From a virus, in the IMG/VR virus record IMGVR_UViG_3300034071_001405, positions 1 to 64,000 of that record: DNA of 64,000 nt, one strand, 5' to 3'. The notes under the pieces were generated by a model. It saw only the letters and a list, made by a program, of their open reading frames with translations, was not told the origin of the DNA and did not search any database. Positions within the stretch are counted from its first letter, which is position 1; every line of letters begins with the position of its first letter. Below, piece by piece: positions 1 to 8,602 of this stretch. The translations under genes were made by a program, and so were the position numbers.

Positions 1-107
1 TTTGCAACAAGGTGGAATTGCAGCATCTTGACCCGCAGTGTCAATAAATGTAAGAGTGTTCAGGTGAAAATCCTGAGTGATAAGTACAAATAAAAAAAAT
101 AAAAACC
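1..107 (+). other. Left-edge non-coding stretch with tRNA-like hairpins
   Basis: No convincing gene covers this stretch, which is visibly richer in G/C than the DNA after it. Three short hairpins follow one another: TGCAA/TTGCA (3-7 with 18-22), TTGAC/GTCAA with a 7-nt loop (28-32 with 40-44), and TCAGG/CCTGA with a 7-nt loop (60-64 with 72-76). The last two have the size of an anticodon arm and a T arm. A true tRNA is doubtful: the loop at 33-39 has C where U33 is expected, the second loop lacks TTC, no CCA follows, and the 5' acceptor strand would lie outside the window. Positions 91-107 are an A-rich leader for the first gene. Confidence 0.25.
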
Positions 108-503
108 ATGGAAGTAAACAGAGTACAAAAAAAAATCAGAGTCACACCTTATGACTTGGTTAAGTACCAAATCATAACAGATTTGATATTCTTTAAAAAA
201 GAACACCTTATTCCATCAGACATTGAAATTCTTACAATGCTGGCTCTATGGGGCCCTGTTGAGTTAAGTAAGTTTTGCAATACTGCTGCCAAAAAGATGT
301 ATGGCCAAGTAGAACCAGAAGAGTTTTCCATAAGAGCACAGAACATTAGGAATCGTATTAGCAAACTTGAGAAACGTCACATAGTTACAAAAGCAGCAAG
401 TAATAAAAAGCTGATACAAATAACACCTGCTATAGACATTCATCGCAAAGGAAACATACTGTTAGACTATAATATTTTATCCCTTGAACCCAACAAAGCG
501 TAA
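108..503 (+). CDS. Small basic protein, winged-helix-like
   Basis: A 131-residue basic protein that I do not recognise by name. The middle (about residues 35-105) reads like a winged helix-turn-helix: a helix containing IEILTMLALWG, a second helix, a charged recognition-like helix (RNIRNRISKLEKRHIV), then a short beta wing ending ITPAI. The N-terminus has a lysine/arginine-rich stretch that would suit nucleic-acid binding. The ATG at 108 follows an A-rich leader with no Shine-Dalgarno sequence. The last 20 nt overlap the next gene, so the two are probably translated together. Its place beside an IHF-like protein and a nuclease suggests a role in DNA handling. That function is inference, and only the gene itself is well supported. 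Confidence 0.7.
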   Translation: MEVNRVQKKIRVTPYDLVKYQIITDLIFFKKEHLIPSDIEILTMLALWGPVELSKFCNTAAKKMYGQVEPEEFSIRAQNIRNRISKLEKRHIVTKAASNKKLIQITPAIDIHRKGNILLDYNILSLEPNKA

Positions 504-864
504 AGAAATATCAAAGCTTACAGCAGAGAAACTTGGCAAAGATGTAGCCATGGTAGATGAAATAGTTACTTTCTTTTACAGAAATGTTCAGAAAAAACTA
601 AGTTCAATGGAACACATTGCTGTAAACGTTCCTAATTTGGGAACCTTTGTATTAAAAAAACGCAGAGTTGAAAGTAAACTTGAAAGATGTAAGCGTTTCG
701 TAGATGCTGTGGATGAGACAGTATCCATTAGAGCTTTTGAAACTAAACAGAGTGTAAAGAAAGATATTGAAAAATATAGCGCTTCATTGAAGATAATTGA
801 AATTGAAGCAGAAAGAAAACAACAAGTACGTAAACTAAAAAAAGAACAAGAAGATGATATTTAA
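484..864 (+). CDS. IHF/HU-like DNA-bending protein
   Basis: A 126-residue protein resembling one IHF/HU subunit. The N-terminal helices match the family's dimerisation helices (KLTAEKLGKDVAMVDEIVTFF, about residues 10-30). Residues 47-59 (VNVPNLGTFVLKK) correspond to the family signature that reads roughly 'PGFGTF...R', which leads into the DNA-binding arm. A lysine/arginine-rich helical tail follows (about 95-126). IHF-like proteins are recurrent in crAss-like phages and may shape DNA for packaging or replication. The chosen start is TTG at 484: the next in-frame ATG (residue 23) would remove the first helix of the fold. The gene overlaps its upstream neighbour by 20 nt and the next gene by 11 nt, which suggests translational coupling. 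Confidence 0.7.
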   Translation: MNPTKRKEISKLTAEKLGKDVAMVDEIVTFFYRNVQKKLSSMEHIAVNVPNLGTFVLKKRRVESKLERCKRFVDAVDETVSIRAFETKQSVKKDIEKYSASLKIIEIEAERKQQVRKLKKEQEDDI

Positions 865-1159
865 AATTTGGAAAGAACGTAACAAAATTCTAGAAGGAAT
901 TGCAAACAGTGTTTTTAAAAAAGAACATGTTGAACAAGTTGCTGCACACAGAAAAGCAATATGTACGACATGTCCATCATTTGATCTCACTGGAGAAAAA
1001 TGTGCTGTAATAGCAACACAACCTTGTTGTGGAGAATGTGGCTGCTCTCTTAACTTAAAGACACGCTCATTATCCTCATCTTGTCCTAAAGGACATTGGG
1101 ATGCTTTAGTAACAGAGCAAGAGGAAGACCTAATTAAAGATAGTATAAACAAACAATAA
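854..1159 (+). CDS. Small cysteine-rich (putative zinc-binding) protein
   Basis: A 101-residue protein with eight cysteines at residues 37, 40, 50, 58, 59, 62, 64 and 77. They form CxxC and CCGECGC clusters and a final CPKGHW motif, a pattern suggesting a metal site with one or two zinc ions. The first 30 residues are a basic amphipathic helix. Small Cys-rich proteins of this kind are common near the packaging genes of Bacteroidota phages, but I know of no defined function. It overlaps the IHF-like gene by 11 nt and ends 3 nt before the nuclease gene, so it belongs to the same tight operon. A zinc-ribbon role in DNA or protein binding is inference from the cysteine pattern alone. Confidence 0.65.
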   Translation: MIFKIWKERNKILEGIANSVFKKEHVEQVAAHRKAICTTCPSFDLTGEKCAVIATQPCCGECGCSLNLKTRSLSSSCPKGHWDALVTEQEEDLIKDSINKQ

Positions 1160-1162
1160 CCT

Positions 1163-2005
1163 ATGAGTTTAATATTTGAACCTAACTCCCATACTTATAC
1201 TTCATTAGACCCACAAGATCAAACCAGTTGGATTAGTGTAACAACATTACTTGGTGTTTTAAAACAACCTTTTGATAGTAAAAACATTGCTAAGAAAAGT
1301 GCTGTAAATAAAAAGAGCAAGTGGTTTGGTATGAAACCTGAACAGATACAGGAAGTGTGGAAAAAGGAAGCTGATAGAGCATGCACCCTTGGTAACTGGT
1401 ATCATGACCAACGTGAAAAAGACATACTTGGATGTAACACTATTGTCAGATACAATACTGAGTTGCCGGTTATTAGGCCTATGCAAGATGAGGAAGGTCG
1501 CAAAGTTGCTCCTTCTCAGAAACTTATTCCTGGTATTTACCCTGAACACATGGTGTATTTACGCTCAGCCGGTATATGTGGCCAGAGTGACTTGGTTGAA
1601 GTGGCCAATGGTGAAGTACATATCTTAGACCACAAAACAAACAAAGAAATCAAGACTGAAAGTTTTAAAAACTGGGAAGGCATTTCACAAAAGATGCTGT
1701 CACCTGTATCTCATTTGGATGATTGTAACCTTAATCACTACACCCTGCAGCTTTCTATTTATATGTACATGATACTCAAGCACAACCCTCAGTTAAAACC
1801 AGGAAAGCTTGTTATTAACCACATACAATTTGAGGAAGAGGATGAGAAGGATGAGTACGGTTACCCAAAAACAAAACTTGACAGCAACGGTGAACCAATG
1901 ATAAAAGCAATCATACCATATGAAATACCATACTTGAAGGATGAAGTTCTAAGCATAATGAGATGGTACAAAGAAAATCCTAGCAAAGTTCAAAAGAAAA
2001 AATAA
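1163..2005 (+). CDS. RecB/Cas4-type PD-(D/E)XK nuclease
   Basis: A 280-residue protein carrying the full RecB-family nuclease motif set in the right order: GNWYH (G77, H81), GQSD (D143) at the end of the second strand, DHKTN (D156, K158) in the catalytic strand, and QLSIY (Q196, Y200) matching the QxxxY motif. These residues bind Mg2+ and cut DNA in RecB, AddB, Cas4 and lambda-exonuclease-like enzymes. The length suits a stand-alone Cas4-like exonuclease. No iron-sulphur cysteine cluster typical of Cas4 is obvious. PD-(D/E)XK nucleases occur in crAss-like phages and could process replication intermediates or degrade host DNA. The ATG lies in the context TAACCTATG, and the stop overlaps the next start (TAATG), a sign of translational coupling. 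Confidence 0.8.
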   Translation: MSLIFEPNSHTYTSLDPQDQTSWISVTTLLGVLKQPFDSKNIAKKSAVNKKSKWFGMKPEQIQEVWKKEADRACTLGNWYHDQREKDILGCNTIVRYNTELPVIRPMQDEEGRKVAPSQKLIPGIYPEHMVYLRSAGICGQSDLVEVANGEVHILDHKTNKEIKTESFKNWEGISQKMLSPVSHLDDCNLNHYTLQLSIYMYMILKHNPQLKPGKLVINHIQFEEEDEKDEYGYPKTKLDSNGEPMIKAIIPYEIPYLKDEVLSIMRWYKENPSKVQKKK

Positions 2006-2697
2006 TGAAAGTTTGTTTTGACCACATAGAAGGTTTTGGAAAAGTAAAAGATACTGACTTTATCTACTCAAATCCTTATGGTGTTTTAGAACATGAAGAA
2101 TCTGCAGCAGATGCATTAAAGTCTGGATGGATTCCATGGGGCCAATACTGGTACAACTTGCGTAGTGTGCGCATAGACTTAAAATTATACCAACCAACAG
2201 AAACTGTTAAAAAGCTTTCTAAGAAAATAACGTATCTTTCAGGTAACTTAGAAACAAAGTTAGATGTTTATTTAGAACTATATGAAAGCTACTGCAAACA
2301 TCACAAGTTTGAGAGAAACATTGAGTGGGATAATTTCAAAAACTGCAAGGTAATTGAATATCACTTTGAAGAAAAACTTGTAGGGATTAGTCTTTACAAA
2401 ATTATTGAAAATCAATTTGTGGCTATGCAGTTTATATGGAACTATGCTGACCCAAAACTTTCTTTAGGAAATATAGCACAAATGATAGAATGCAAGTTGG
2501 CAAAACTAAATGGATGCCACCATGTTTACATACTTGGTGGATATGAACACTGTTGTATATACAAGTCTTCTTTTAAAGGTTTTGAATTTTGGACAGGAAA
2601 AAAATGGAGTCAAGATGTACAATTATACAAAGCATTAACAATGCGTGATGAAAAAGTAGTTGTTATAATACCTGAATTAGAGTATGAAAATATTTGA
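2005..2697 (+). CDS. Ate1/Bpt-like aminoacyl-tRNA-protein transferase homologue
   Basis: A 230-residue protein whose motif order follows the arginyl/leucyl-tRNA-protein transferase family (Ate1, Bpt), which adds an amino acid to protein N-termini using a GNAT-like fold. N-terminal part: LKSGWIPWGQYWYNLRSVRID (about residues 38-58) resembles the family's 'L..GfRRsG...Y...R..RV'. Middle: LELYESYCKHH resembles 'lY.rY...rH'. C-terminal part: EEKLVGISLYKI, then DPKLSLG (149-155), then VYILGGYEHCCIYKSSFKGF (174-193), which resembles the family's 'DP...SLG' and 'YLGY.i..c..m.YKa.f.P.E'. The cysteine cluster of cellular Ate1/Bpt N-terminal domains is missing. The substrate is unknown. It starts inside the nuclease stop codon and ends overlapping the next gene. 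Confidence 0.6.
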   Translation: MKVCFDHIEGFGKVKDTDFIYSNPYGVLEHEESAADALKSGWIPWGQYWYNLRSVRIDLKLYQPTETVKKLSKKITYLSGNLETKLDVYLELYESYCKHHKFERNIEWDNFKNCKVIEYHFEEKLVGISLYKIIENQFVAMQFIWNYADPKLSLGNIAQMIECKLAKLNGCHHVYILGGYEHCCIYKSSFKGFEFWTGKKWSQDVQLYKALTMRDEKVVVIIPELEYENI

Positions 2698-2881
2698 ACC
2701 ACAAAACAGAATTGAAGTAGAAACACCAAAAGGAAATGGTATAATTTGGTTAGTAATAGATTATGGTCATGAAACAGATACTATATACACAGTAATCTTA
2801 GATGACTCTGGAGAAATGTGGCAATACACCCACAAAGAAATTAAAGTAAAAAAGAACATAACATTTGGAAGAAAATGGTAA
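2684..2881 (+). CDS. Small beta-rich hypothetical protein
   Basis: A 65-residue protein with no family I recognise. Alternating hydrophobic and charged residues (for example GIIWLVIDYG and IYTVILDDSGEMWQYTHKEI) predict a small all-beta fold such as an SH3-like barrel. It overlaps the gene before it by 14 nt and the gene after it by 7 nt. Tight overlap on both sides supports it as a real gene in the pre-packaging operon. Function unknown. Confidence 0.65.
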   Translation: MKIFEPQNRIEVETPKGNGIIWLVIDYGHETDTIYTVILDDSGEMWQYTHKEIKVKKNITFGRKW

Positions 2882-3390
2882 AATTATTTGACATCGCAAA
2901 TGGGACCATCGTCCCAACAGAACACTGCTATACACTAGCCTTTCTGAAAAGAATCATGGAAGACTATCCTGACAGTTATTTGAACATCTATGCGTATTTG
3001 TTTTACATGACCTGTCCTAATCCTGACTTTAATCCTTTCTTTGATGTGCCGGAGAATGACAAAGAAGAACTCATACTATCACAACTTGATGTTGATTTTT
3101 CAACTGAAGATGATGCTATTGTGTCTGCTTTAGAACTGTGTAAAAAACTTTATGAGACACCAACTTACAGAGCATTTATGGGAATCAAACACATGGTTGA
3201 TAGACTTGCCAAATACATGGAAACAACAGCTATTGAACATGGAAGAGATGGTAATATAAACTCACTTGTAAATGTTGCAGCTAAGTTTGAACAAATAAGA
3301 CTGTCTTACAAAGGTTCTTTTAAAGATTTACAGGAAGAACAAAAAAGTTCAGTAAGAGGTGGACAACACGTTGCTTATGACCAAATGTAA
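2875..3390 (+). CDS. Hypothetical protein upstream of terminase
   Basis: A 171-residue, mostly helical, acidic protein. The first 60 residues look like a compact helical domain (YPDSYLNIYAYLFYMTCP). A second helical block (about 100-150) holds AFMGIKHMVDRLAKYMETTA and a conserved-looking NSLVNVAAKFEQIRLSYKG. Its place two genes before the large terminase, with a helical composition, makes a small-terminase-like or terminase-accessory role possible. Small terminases of crAss-like phages are poorly defined, so this is a guess from position. It starts within the end of the previous gene and is followed after 6 nt by the next. Confidence 0.65.
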   Translation: MVKLFDIANGTIVPTEHCYTLAFLKRIMEDYPDSYLNIYAYLFYMTCPNPDFNPFFDVPENDKEELILSQLDVDFSTEDDAIVSALELCKKLYETPTYRAFMGIKHMVDRLAKYMETTAIEHGRDGNINSLVNVAAKFEQIRLSYKGSFKDLQEEQKSSVRGGQHVAYDQM

Positions 3391-3396
3391 AATTTT

Positions 3397-3615
3397 ATGG
3401 ATGAAATTGTAAAAAACCCACAAGAAGCAAGACATGTGAGAGTAATTGTCAATCATGTAATTGATGGTAACATTATTACTAGAGACATGTATCAAGCACC
3501 ACACAAAGGTGATTGGATATCTTTAGGACGTAACACCTATGTTGTTAAGCAAGTAATCTGGAATTATTCAGATGCTTGTACAGTTAAAGTGATTGTTGAA
3601 GACCCAAAAGACTAA
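3397..3615 (+). CDS. Small beta-rich protein, SH3-like by pattern
   Basis: A 72-residue protein rich in predicted beta strands (HVRVIVNHVIDGN, DWISLGRNTYVVKQVIWNY, TVKVIVED). The pattern suggests a small beta barrel with a 'kGDwI.lg...Y.V..v.w' core. Many Bacteroidota phages keep small proteins of this style, but I cannot name a function. Its stop overlaps the terminase start (TAATG at 3613-3617), so it is coupled to TerL translation and may be a packaging accessory. Confidence 0.65.
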   Translation: MDEIVKNPQEARHVRVIVNHVIDGNIITRDMYQAPHKGDWISLGRNTYVVKQVIWNYSDACTVKVIVEDPKD

Positions 3616-5816
3616 TGTACATAAAAGTACCTACATACGATGCGTTGACTGATGCCTGGTCACATACTGAGTTTGCCACAAGAGAAGATTTTGTTGCATT
3701 TCTGTACACTGTATTTAAAGAACCTGGCAAATACAACTTTGATGTAACCTCTTTCAAATTTAATGAAGAGGGTAGACGTTTTAACAGAGACAAAATGTTT
3801 TGCAGTGCACCAAGTAGAAGTAAAGACTTTGTTTACTACTGGGACATGCAAAAAGACCGTTGCAGAAATGGTGCTATTTTTAAAGGGCTCAAAGACACTT
3901 GGTTTTTGTCACGTGATTACTACATGTGGTTGAACTTTTTACCTATCTATAACAAAGAGGTTGGAAGATTTACTTTTGCTGATGTGCGTGATGCACAGTA
4001 TCACATGTCTTTATATGAAGAAATTGCAAAGCACAAATACAAACATGGTGCAATACTTAAAAAACGTCAGATTGCATCTTCTTACTATCATGCTGCAAAG
4101 ATGATAAACATCTTCTATTTCGAAGAAGGAGCTGTGAATAAGATGGCAGGTTCATTAAAAGATTACATAAATGAAAAAGGAACTTGGAGATTCTTAGAAG
4201 AATATAGAAACTTTCTAAATACACATACAGCATGGTATCGTCCATGTAACCCAGACAAAGTTCTTAACTGGGAACAAAAGATAGAAGTTAACCAGGGAGG
4301 TAAAAAACGTGACGTAGGTTTGAAGTCAGTTATCTTTGGTCTAGCGCTTGAAAAAGATCCTACCAATGGTGTTGGTGGACCTTGTACTTTTTTCTTCCAC
4401 GAGGAGGCTGGTATTGCTCCTAAGATGAATGAAACCTTAGAATACTTACTACCAGCAATGAAATCAGGTATGATATACACTGGTATGTTTGTGGTAGCCG
4501 GTTCTGTGGGTGATTTGGAACAATGTGAACCATTAAGAGAATTGATAATGAATCCTGACTCTAAAGATGTTCTTGCTGTAGAAACTAATTTGATTAACGC
4601 AGAAGGGCAAATTGGAGAGTGTGGTTTGTTTATTCCTGAGCAATGGAGTATGCAACCTTGCATAGATGAGTTTGGAAATTCACAAGTAGAAAAAGCACTT
4701 GAGATGATTTTAGCAGAAAGAGAAATCTGGAAAAAAACACTTAAACCTGAAGATTATCAGTTAAGGATTTCTCAGAAACCTATTAACATAGAAGAAGCGT
4801 TTGCATACAGAAAAGTATCTAAGTTCCCATTACATCTTGTCACAAAACAGTTGAGAAGAATTGAAGACAAAGAATACTTTACAGAATATGTTGAACTGGA
4901 TAGAGATGACAAAGGTGGCATTGTTACTCGTGAATCAAGAAAGCTTCCTATCATGGAATTTCCTATATCACCTAAAACTGAAAACAAAGAAGGTGTGGTA
5001 GTTATATATGAAAGGCCAGTAAAAGACCCTCAGTTTGGAATGTACTATGGTTCTGTCGATCCAGTGTCTGAGGGTAAGACAACTACCTCAGATTCATTGT
5101 GTTCCATATTTATATACAAGACCATGCAAGAAATTACCAAACATAAAATGGATGGTACAATAGAACAACACATTGAACGTGATAAACTTGTTGCTAGTTG
5201 GTGTGGTCGTTTTGATGATTTGAACAAAACACATCAACGTTTAGAAATGTTGATTGAATACTATAATGCATGGACAATTGTAGAGAATAACATAAGTTTG
5301 TTCATACAGTACATGATATCAAGACGCAAGCAAAGATACTTAGTTCCTAAAAGTCAAATTCTATTCTTAAAGGAATTACAAAGTAATAACAATGTCTTCC
5401 AAGAATATGGTTGGAGAAACGTAGGAACTATCTTTAAGACAAACTTAATTTCTTATGCAATACAGTTCTTAGAAGAACACTTAGATGTTGAAACAAAACC
5501 TAATGGTGAAATTGTTAAAACAACATATGGTATTGAAAGAATCCCAGATATAATGCTACTAAAAGAAATGGCAGCATACAGAGATGGATTAAACGTGGAT
5601 AGACTGGTGGCATTCTGTGCGCTAGTCGCATTTGCAAAAGTACAAGAGTCAAACAGAGGTTACTCAAAACGTGTAGAACGTGAAGATAGTAATTTGGATA
5701 ACTCTAAAAAAATAGGTAAATTAACTATGAGCCCTTTTAAGAATATGGGAAGAACAAACTCATCCTCTATTACTGGATTGAAAGCTACTAGAAATCCTTT
5801 TAAAAATTACAAGTAA
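3615..5816 (+). CDS. terL: Terminase large subunit (TerL)
   Basis: A 733-residue DNA-packaging motor subunit with an ATPase and a nuclease domain. ATPase: the Walker A position holds KKRQIASSYY (about 149-158), which lines up with the usual 'RQlGKT' but lacks the glycine and the lysine after it. Walker B is FFFHEEA, with E263 and E264. Nuclease (RNase H fold): D482 in SVDPVSEGKTTT, E557 in TIVENN and D662 in GLNVDRLVAF, the expected D-E-D set. Length and position before the portal fit crAss-like TerL proteins. The basic, serine-rich C-terminus (about 685-733) may contact the portal or DNA. The gene starts inside the stop codon of the gene before it and lies 19 nt before the portal gene. Confidence 0.92.
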   Translation: MYIKVPTYDALTDAWSHTEFATREDFVAFLYTVFKEPGKYNFDVTSFKFNEEGRRFNRDKMFCSAPSRSKDFVYYWDMQKDRCRNGAIFKGLKDTWFLSRDYYMWLNFLPIYNKEVGRFTFADVRDAQYHMSLYEEIAKHKYKHGAILKKRQIASSYYHAAKMINIFYFEEGAVNKMAGSLKDYINEKGTWRFLEEYRNFLNTHTAWYRPCNPDKVLNWEQKIEVNQGGKKRDVGLKSVIFGLALEKDPTNGVGGPCTFFFHEEAGIAPKMNETLEYLLPAMKSGMIYTGMFVVAGSVGDLEQCEPLRELIMNPDSKDVLAVETNLINAEGQIGECGLFIPEQWSMQPCIDEFGNSQVEKALEMILAEREIWKKTLKPEDYQLRISQKPINIEEAFAYRKVSKFPLHLVTKQLRRIEDKEYFTEYVELDRDDKGGIVTRESRKLPIMEFPISPKTENKEGVVVIYERPVKDPQFGMYYGSVDPVSEGKTTTSDSLCSIFIYKTMQEITKHKMDGTIEQHIERDKLVASWCGRFDDLNKTHQRLEMLIEYYNAWTIVENNISLFIQYMISRRKQRYLVPKSQILFLKELQSNNNVFQEYGWRNVGTIFKTNLISYAIQFLEEHLDVETKPNGEIVKTTYGIERIPDIMLLKEMAAYRDGLNVDRLVAFCALVAFAKVQESNRGYSKRVEREDSNLDNSKKIGKLTMSPFKNMGRTNSSSITGLKATRNPFKNYK

Positions 5817-5835
5817 GGACATAAAATAAAACAAC

Positions 5836-8562
5836 ATGAAGATATATAATGCACTACAGCTGAAAAACGGTGCTAAGGCTGAAAATAACAGAATGGGTAC
5901 ACTGACTCAACCTGTCCAATTCCTAAGTAGAAAGGAAAAAGATGATGCGTGGGGTGCTTGGTGTATGGACTGGTTAGAGATGCAAGGTCTAAAACAAATT
6001 AGAAGAAATGCAAAACGTCTTTTAAAGAACTACAAGCTTGCTAATGGTATCATTGACAAAACAGATTACATTGTTGAAGAAAACAATGAAGCTGCAGAAC
6101 TTATTGATATTTTAACAAAAGCTGATGAAAGTGCTTTTGAGCTAAAATTTTTTCCTATCATACCTAATGTTATAAATGTTCTTACTGGTGAGTTTGCAAA
6201 ACGCAATGACAAAATTACTTACCGTGCAGTTGATGATATTTCATATAATGAAATGTTAGAAGCAAAACGTGCAATGGTAGAAGAAGTTCTTGTAACAGAC
6301 GCAGAAAGAAAAATGCAACAAACCATAGAAGCTATGGGATTAAATCTTGAAGATGAAGAACAAGCAGCTCAAGCTCAGCAAATGATGTCACCAGAAAATC
6401 TGAAAACATTACCTGAGATAGAAGAGTTCTTCCGCAAAGACTATCGTTCTCTTGTTGAAGAGTGGGCAACACATCAGCATGAAGTTGACGAAGAAAGGTT
6501 TACCATGAAAGAAATGGAAAACATGGCATTCAAAGACATGCTTATTTCAGACCGTGAGTTCTGGCATTTCAAAATGAATGAGGATGATTATGAGATAGAG
6601 TTGTGGAACCCTGTTCTTACTTTTTACCACAAATCTCCAGAAGCAAAATACATTTCACAATCTAACTGGGCCGGACGTGTAGACCTTATGACTATTGCAG
6701 ACGTAGTAGATAAATATGGTTACATGATGGATGCTGACCAACTTGAATCTTTAGAAGCTATTTATCCTGTACATTCTGCAGGTTACATTATACCGGGACA
6801 ACAAAATGATGGTTCTTTCTATGATGCAACACGTTCACATGAGTGGAATACGCAAGGGCCTTCTCTTGGTATGCGTCAATTTTTAACAGCACGTGATACT
6901 TTTGTAAATACAGGAGATGATATCATCATGCAGATTGTTAACCAATCTGAAAGTGTTCAAGACTTTAATGACGTTTCTCTTTTGAGAGTAACAAATTGCT
7001 ATTGGAAGTCACAACGTATGGTTGGCCACTTGAGTAAGATTGATGAGCAAGGTCAACTTATTGACATGATTGTTGATGAGAACTATAAAGTTACAACAAA
7101 ACCTATTTATGATACTACAGTACTTAAAAATAAAAATCGCGAAACACTTGTCTATGGTGAACACATTGATTGGATATGGATCAATGAAGTTTGGGGAGGT
7201 ACAAAGATTGGCCCAAATAGACCAGCTTTCTTTGGTAATAATGATATACTTGGATTCCAACCACTCTATCTAAATGTAAAACCTGTAAAGTTTCAGTTTA
7301 AAGGTGACTTTACACTGTATGGTTGCAAGTTGCCGGTTGAAGGTGCAGTGTTTACAGAACGTAATACCAAGTCAATGTCTCTTGTTGACAAGATGAAACC
7401 ATATCAAATTGGTTACAACTTAGTAAACAATCAGATTGCTGACATCCTTATTGATGAATTAGGAACTGTAATAATGCTTGACCAAAATGCTTTACCAAGA
7501 CATTCAATGGGTGAAGACTGGGGTAAGAACAATTACGCAAATGCTTTTGTGGCAATGAAGAATTTTCAAATGTTGCCATTGGATACTTCCATTACAAATA
7601 CAGAAAACGCATTAAACTTTCAACACTATCAAGTTTTAAATCTTGAGCAGACTAATCGTTTGATGTCTAGAATACAACTGTCTAATTATTTCAAAAGTCA
7701 ATGCTTTGAAACAATTGGTATATCTCCACAACGTATGGGAGCTGTGAATGCACAAGAAACAGCACAAGGAATTGAACAAGCAATAAACATGAGTTATTCT
7801 CAGACAGAGGTTTACTTTATTCAACACAGTGAGTATCTTATGCCACGCGTTCATCAAATGAGAACTGACCTTGCTCAATACTATAATTCAACAAAACCTT
7901 CTCTTCGTTTACAGTACATGACATCAATGGATGAGAAAGTAAACTTTGAAATAAATGGTACTGAACTTTTAGCTCGTGACTTGAACATCTTTATTTCTAC
8001 AAAAGTAAATCAGCGTCAAGTAATAGAACAAATACGTGGGTTAGCTCTTTCTAATAATACTTCAGGTGCTTCTATATATGACTTAGGTAACATTATCAAA
8101 AGTGATTCAATGGCAGAGATTACACATGCAATGAAAGGCATTGAAGAAAAAACTAACAAAGCTAAACAGCAAGAAATGCAAGCAATGCAAGAAGCTGAAA
8201 AAATGCGTCAAGAAGGTGAGTCTGCTCGTTTGGAAGCTAAGTTGAGATATGAAGCTGAACAAAAACAGTTAGATCGTGATAGTCAAGTTGAAATAGCTCA
8301 AATACGTTCAGCAGGTTATGCAGCAATGAACGACCGTGATGAGAACAAGCAAAACGACTACATAGACACTCTTGAGTATCTTGACAAAAAGAACATGAAA
8401 GAGGCTGACCAAGCTATTGCGCGTGACCGCGAGTTAAATCGTACTATTACAGAACAGAAAAAACTTGAGCTTCAACGTCAAGAATTATTGTCAAAAGAGA
8501 GAATTGCTGAAAAACAATTGCAGATAGCACGTACAAACAAAAATAAATATGACAAGAAGTAA
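5836..8562 (+). CDS. Portal protein
   Basis: A 908-residue protein directly after TerL with the layout of crAss-like portals. The N-terminal quarter is helical and charged (WCMDWLEMQGLKQIRRNAKR near residue 40). The central part is mixed and includes a conserved-looking GISPQRMGAVNAQETAQG block (about 627-645), comparable to a region found before the stem in large phage portals. The last about 140 residues (from roughly 770) form a long glutamine/glutamate/arginine-rich coiled coil (KAKQQEMQAMQEAEKMRQEG onward). The portal forms the ring at the special capsid vertex through which TerL pumps DNA and on which the tail is built. It is followed by a 123-nt gap containing a hairpin. Confidence 0.85.
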   Translation: MKIYNALQLKNGAKAENNRMGTLTQPVQFLSRKEKDDAWGAWCMDWLEMQGLKQIRRNAKRLLKNYKLANGIIDKTDYIVEENNEAAELIDILTKADESAFELKFFPIIPNVINVLTGEFAKRNDKITYRAVDDISYNEMLEAKRAMVEEVLVTDAERKMQQTIEAMGLNLEDEEQAAQAQQMMSPENLKTLPEIEEFFRKDYRSLVEEWATHQHEVDEERFTMKEMENMAFKDMLISDREFWHFKMNEDDYEIELWNPVLTFYHKSPEAKYISQSNWAGRVDLMTIADVVDKYGYMMDADQLESLEAIYPVHSAGYIIPGQQNDGSFYDATRSHEWNTQGPSLGMRQFLTARDTFVNTGDDIIMQIVNQSESVQDFNDVSLLRVTNCYWKSQRMVGHLSKIDEQGQLIDMIVDENYKVTTKPIYDTTVLKNKNRETLVYGEHIDWIWINEVWGGTKIGPNRPAFFGNNDILGFQPLYLNVKPVKFQFKGDFTLYGCKLPVEGAVFTERNTKSMSLVDKMKPYQIGYNLVNNQIADILIDELGTVIMLDQNALPRHSMGEDWGKNNYANAFVAMKNFQMLPLDTSITNTENALNFQHYQVLNLEQTNRLMSRIQLSNYFKSQCFETIGISPQRMGAVNAQETAQGIEQAINMSYSQTEVYFIQHSEYLMPRVHQMRTDLAQYYNSTKPSLRLQYMTSMDEKVNFEINGTELLARDLNIFISTKVNQRQVIEQIRGLALSNNTSGASIYDLGNIIKSDSMAEITHAMKGIEEKTNKAKQQEMQAMQEAEKMRQEGESARLEAKLRYEAEQKQLDRDSQVEIAQIRSAGYAAMNDRDENKQNDYIDTLEYLDKKNMKEADQAIARDRELNRTITEQKKLELQRQELLSKERIAEKQLQIARTNKNKYDKK

Positions 8563-8602
8563 AGCGTTATAGCAATATAGTGCTAATAAATTTATTATAT
8601 AC

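Noticed and set aside
1-95. A functional tRNA gene
   Set aside because: The visible part lacks U33, a TTC T-loop and CCA, and no 5' acceptor strand in the window pairs with 77-83. Kept only as a tRNA-like fragment.
1-107. A minus-strand reading containing FIDTAGQDAA, resembling a GTPase G3 motif
   Set aside because: The frame has no start codon or ribosome site, runs into poly-F/L from A-rich DNA, and all other genes lie on the plus strand. Probably chance.
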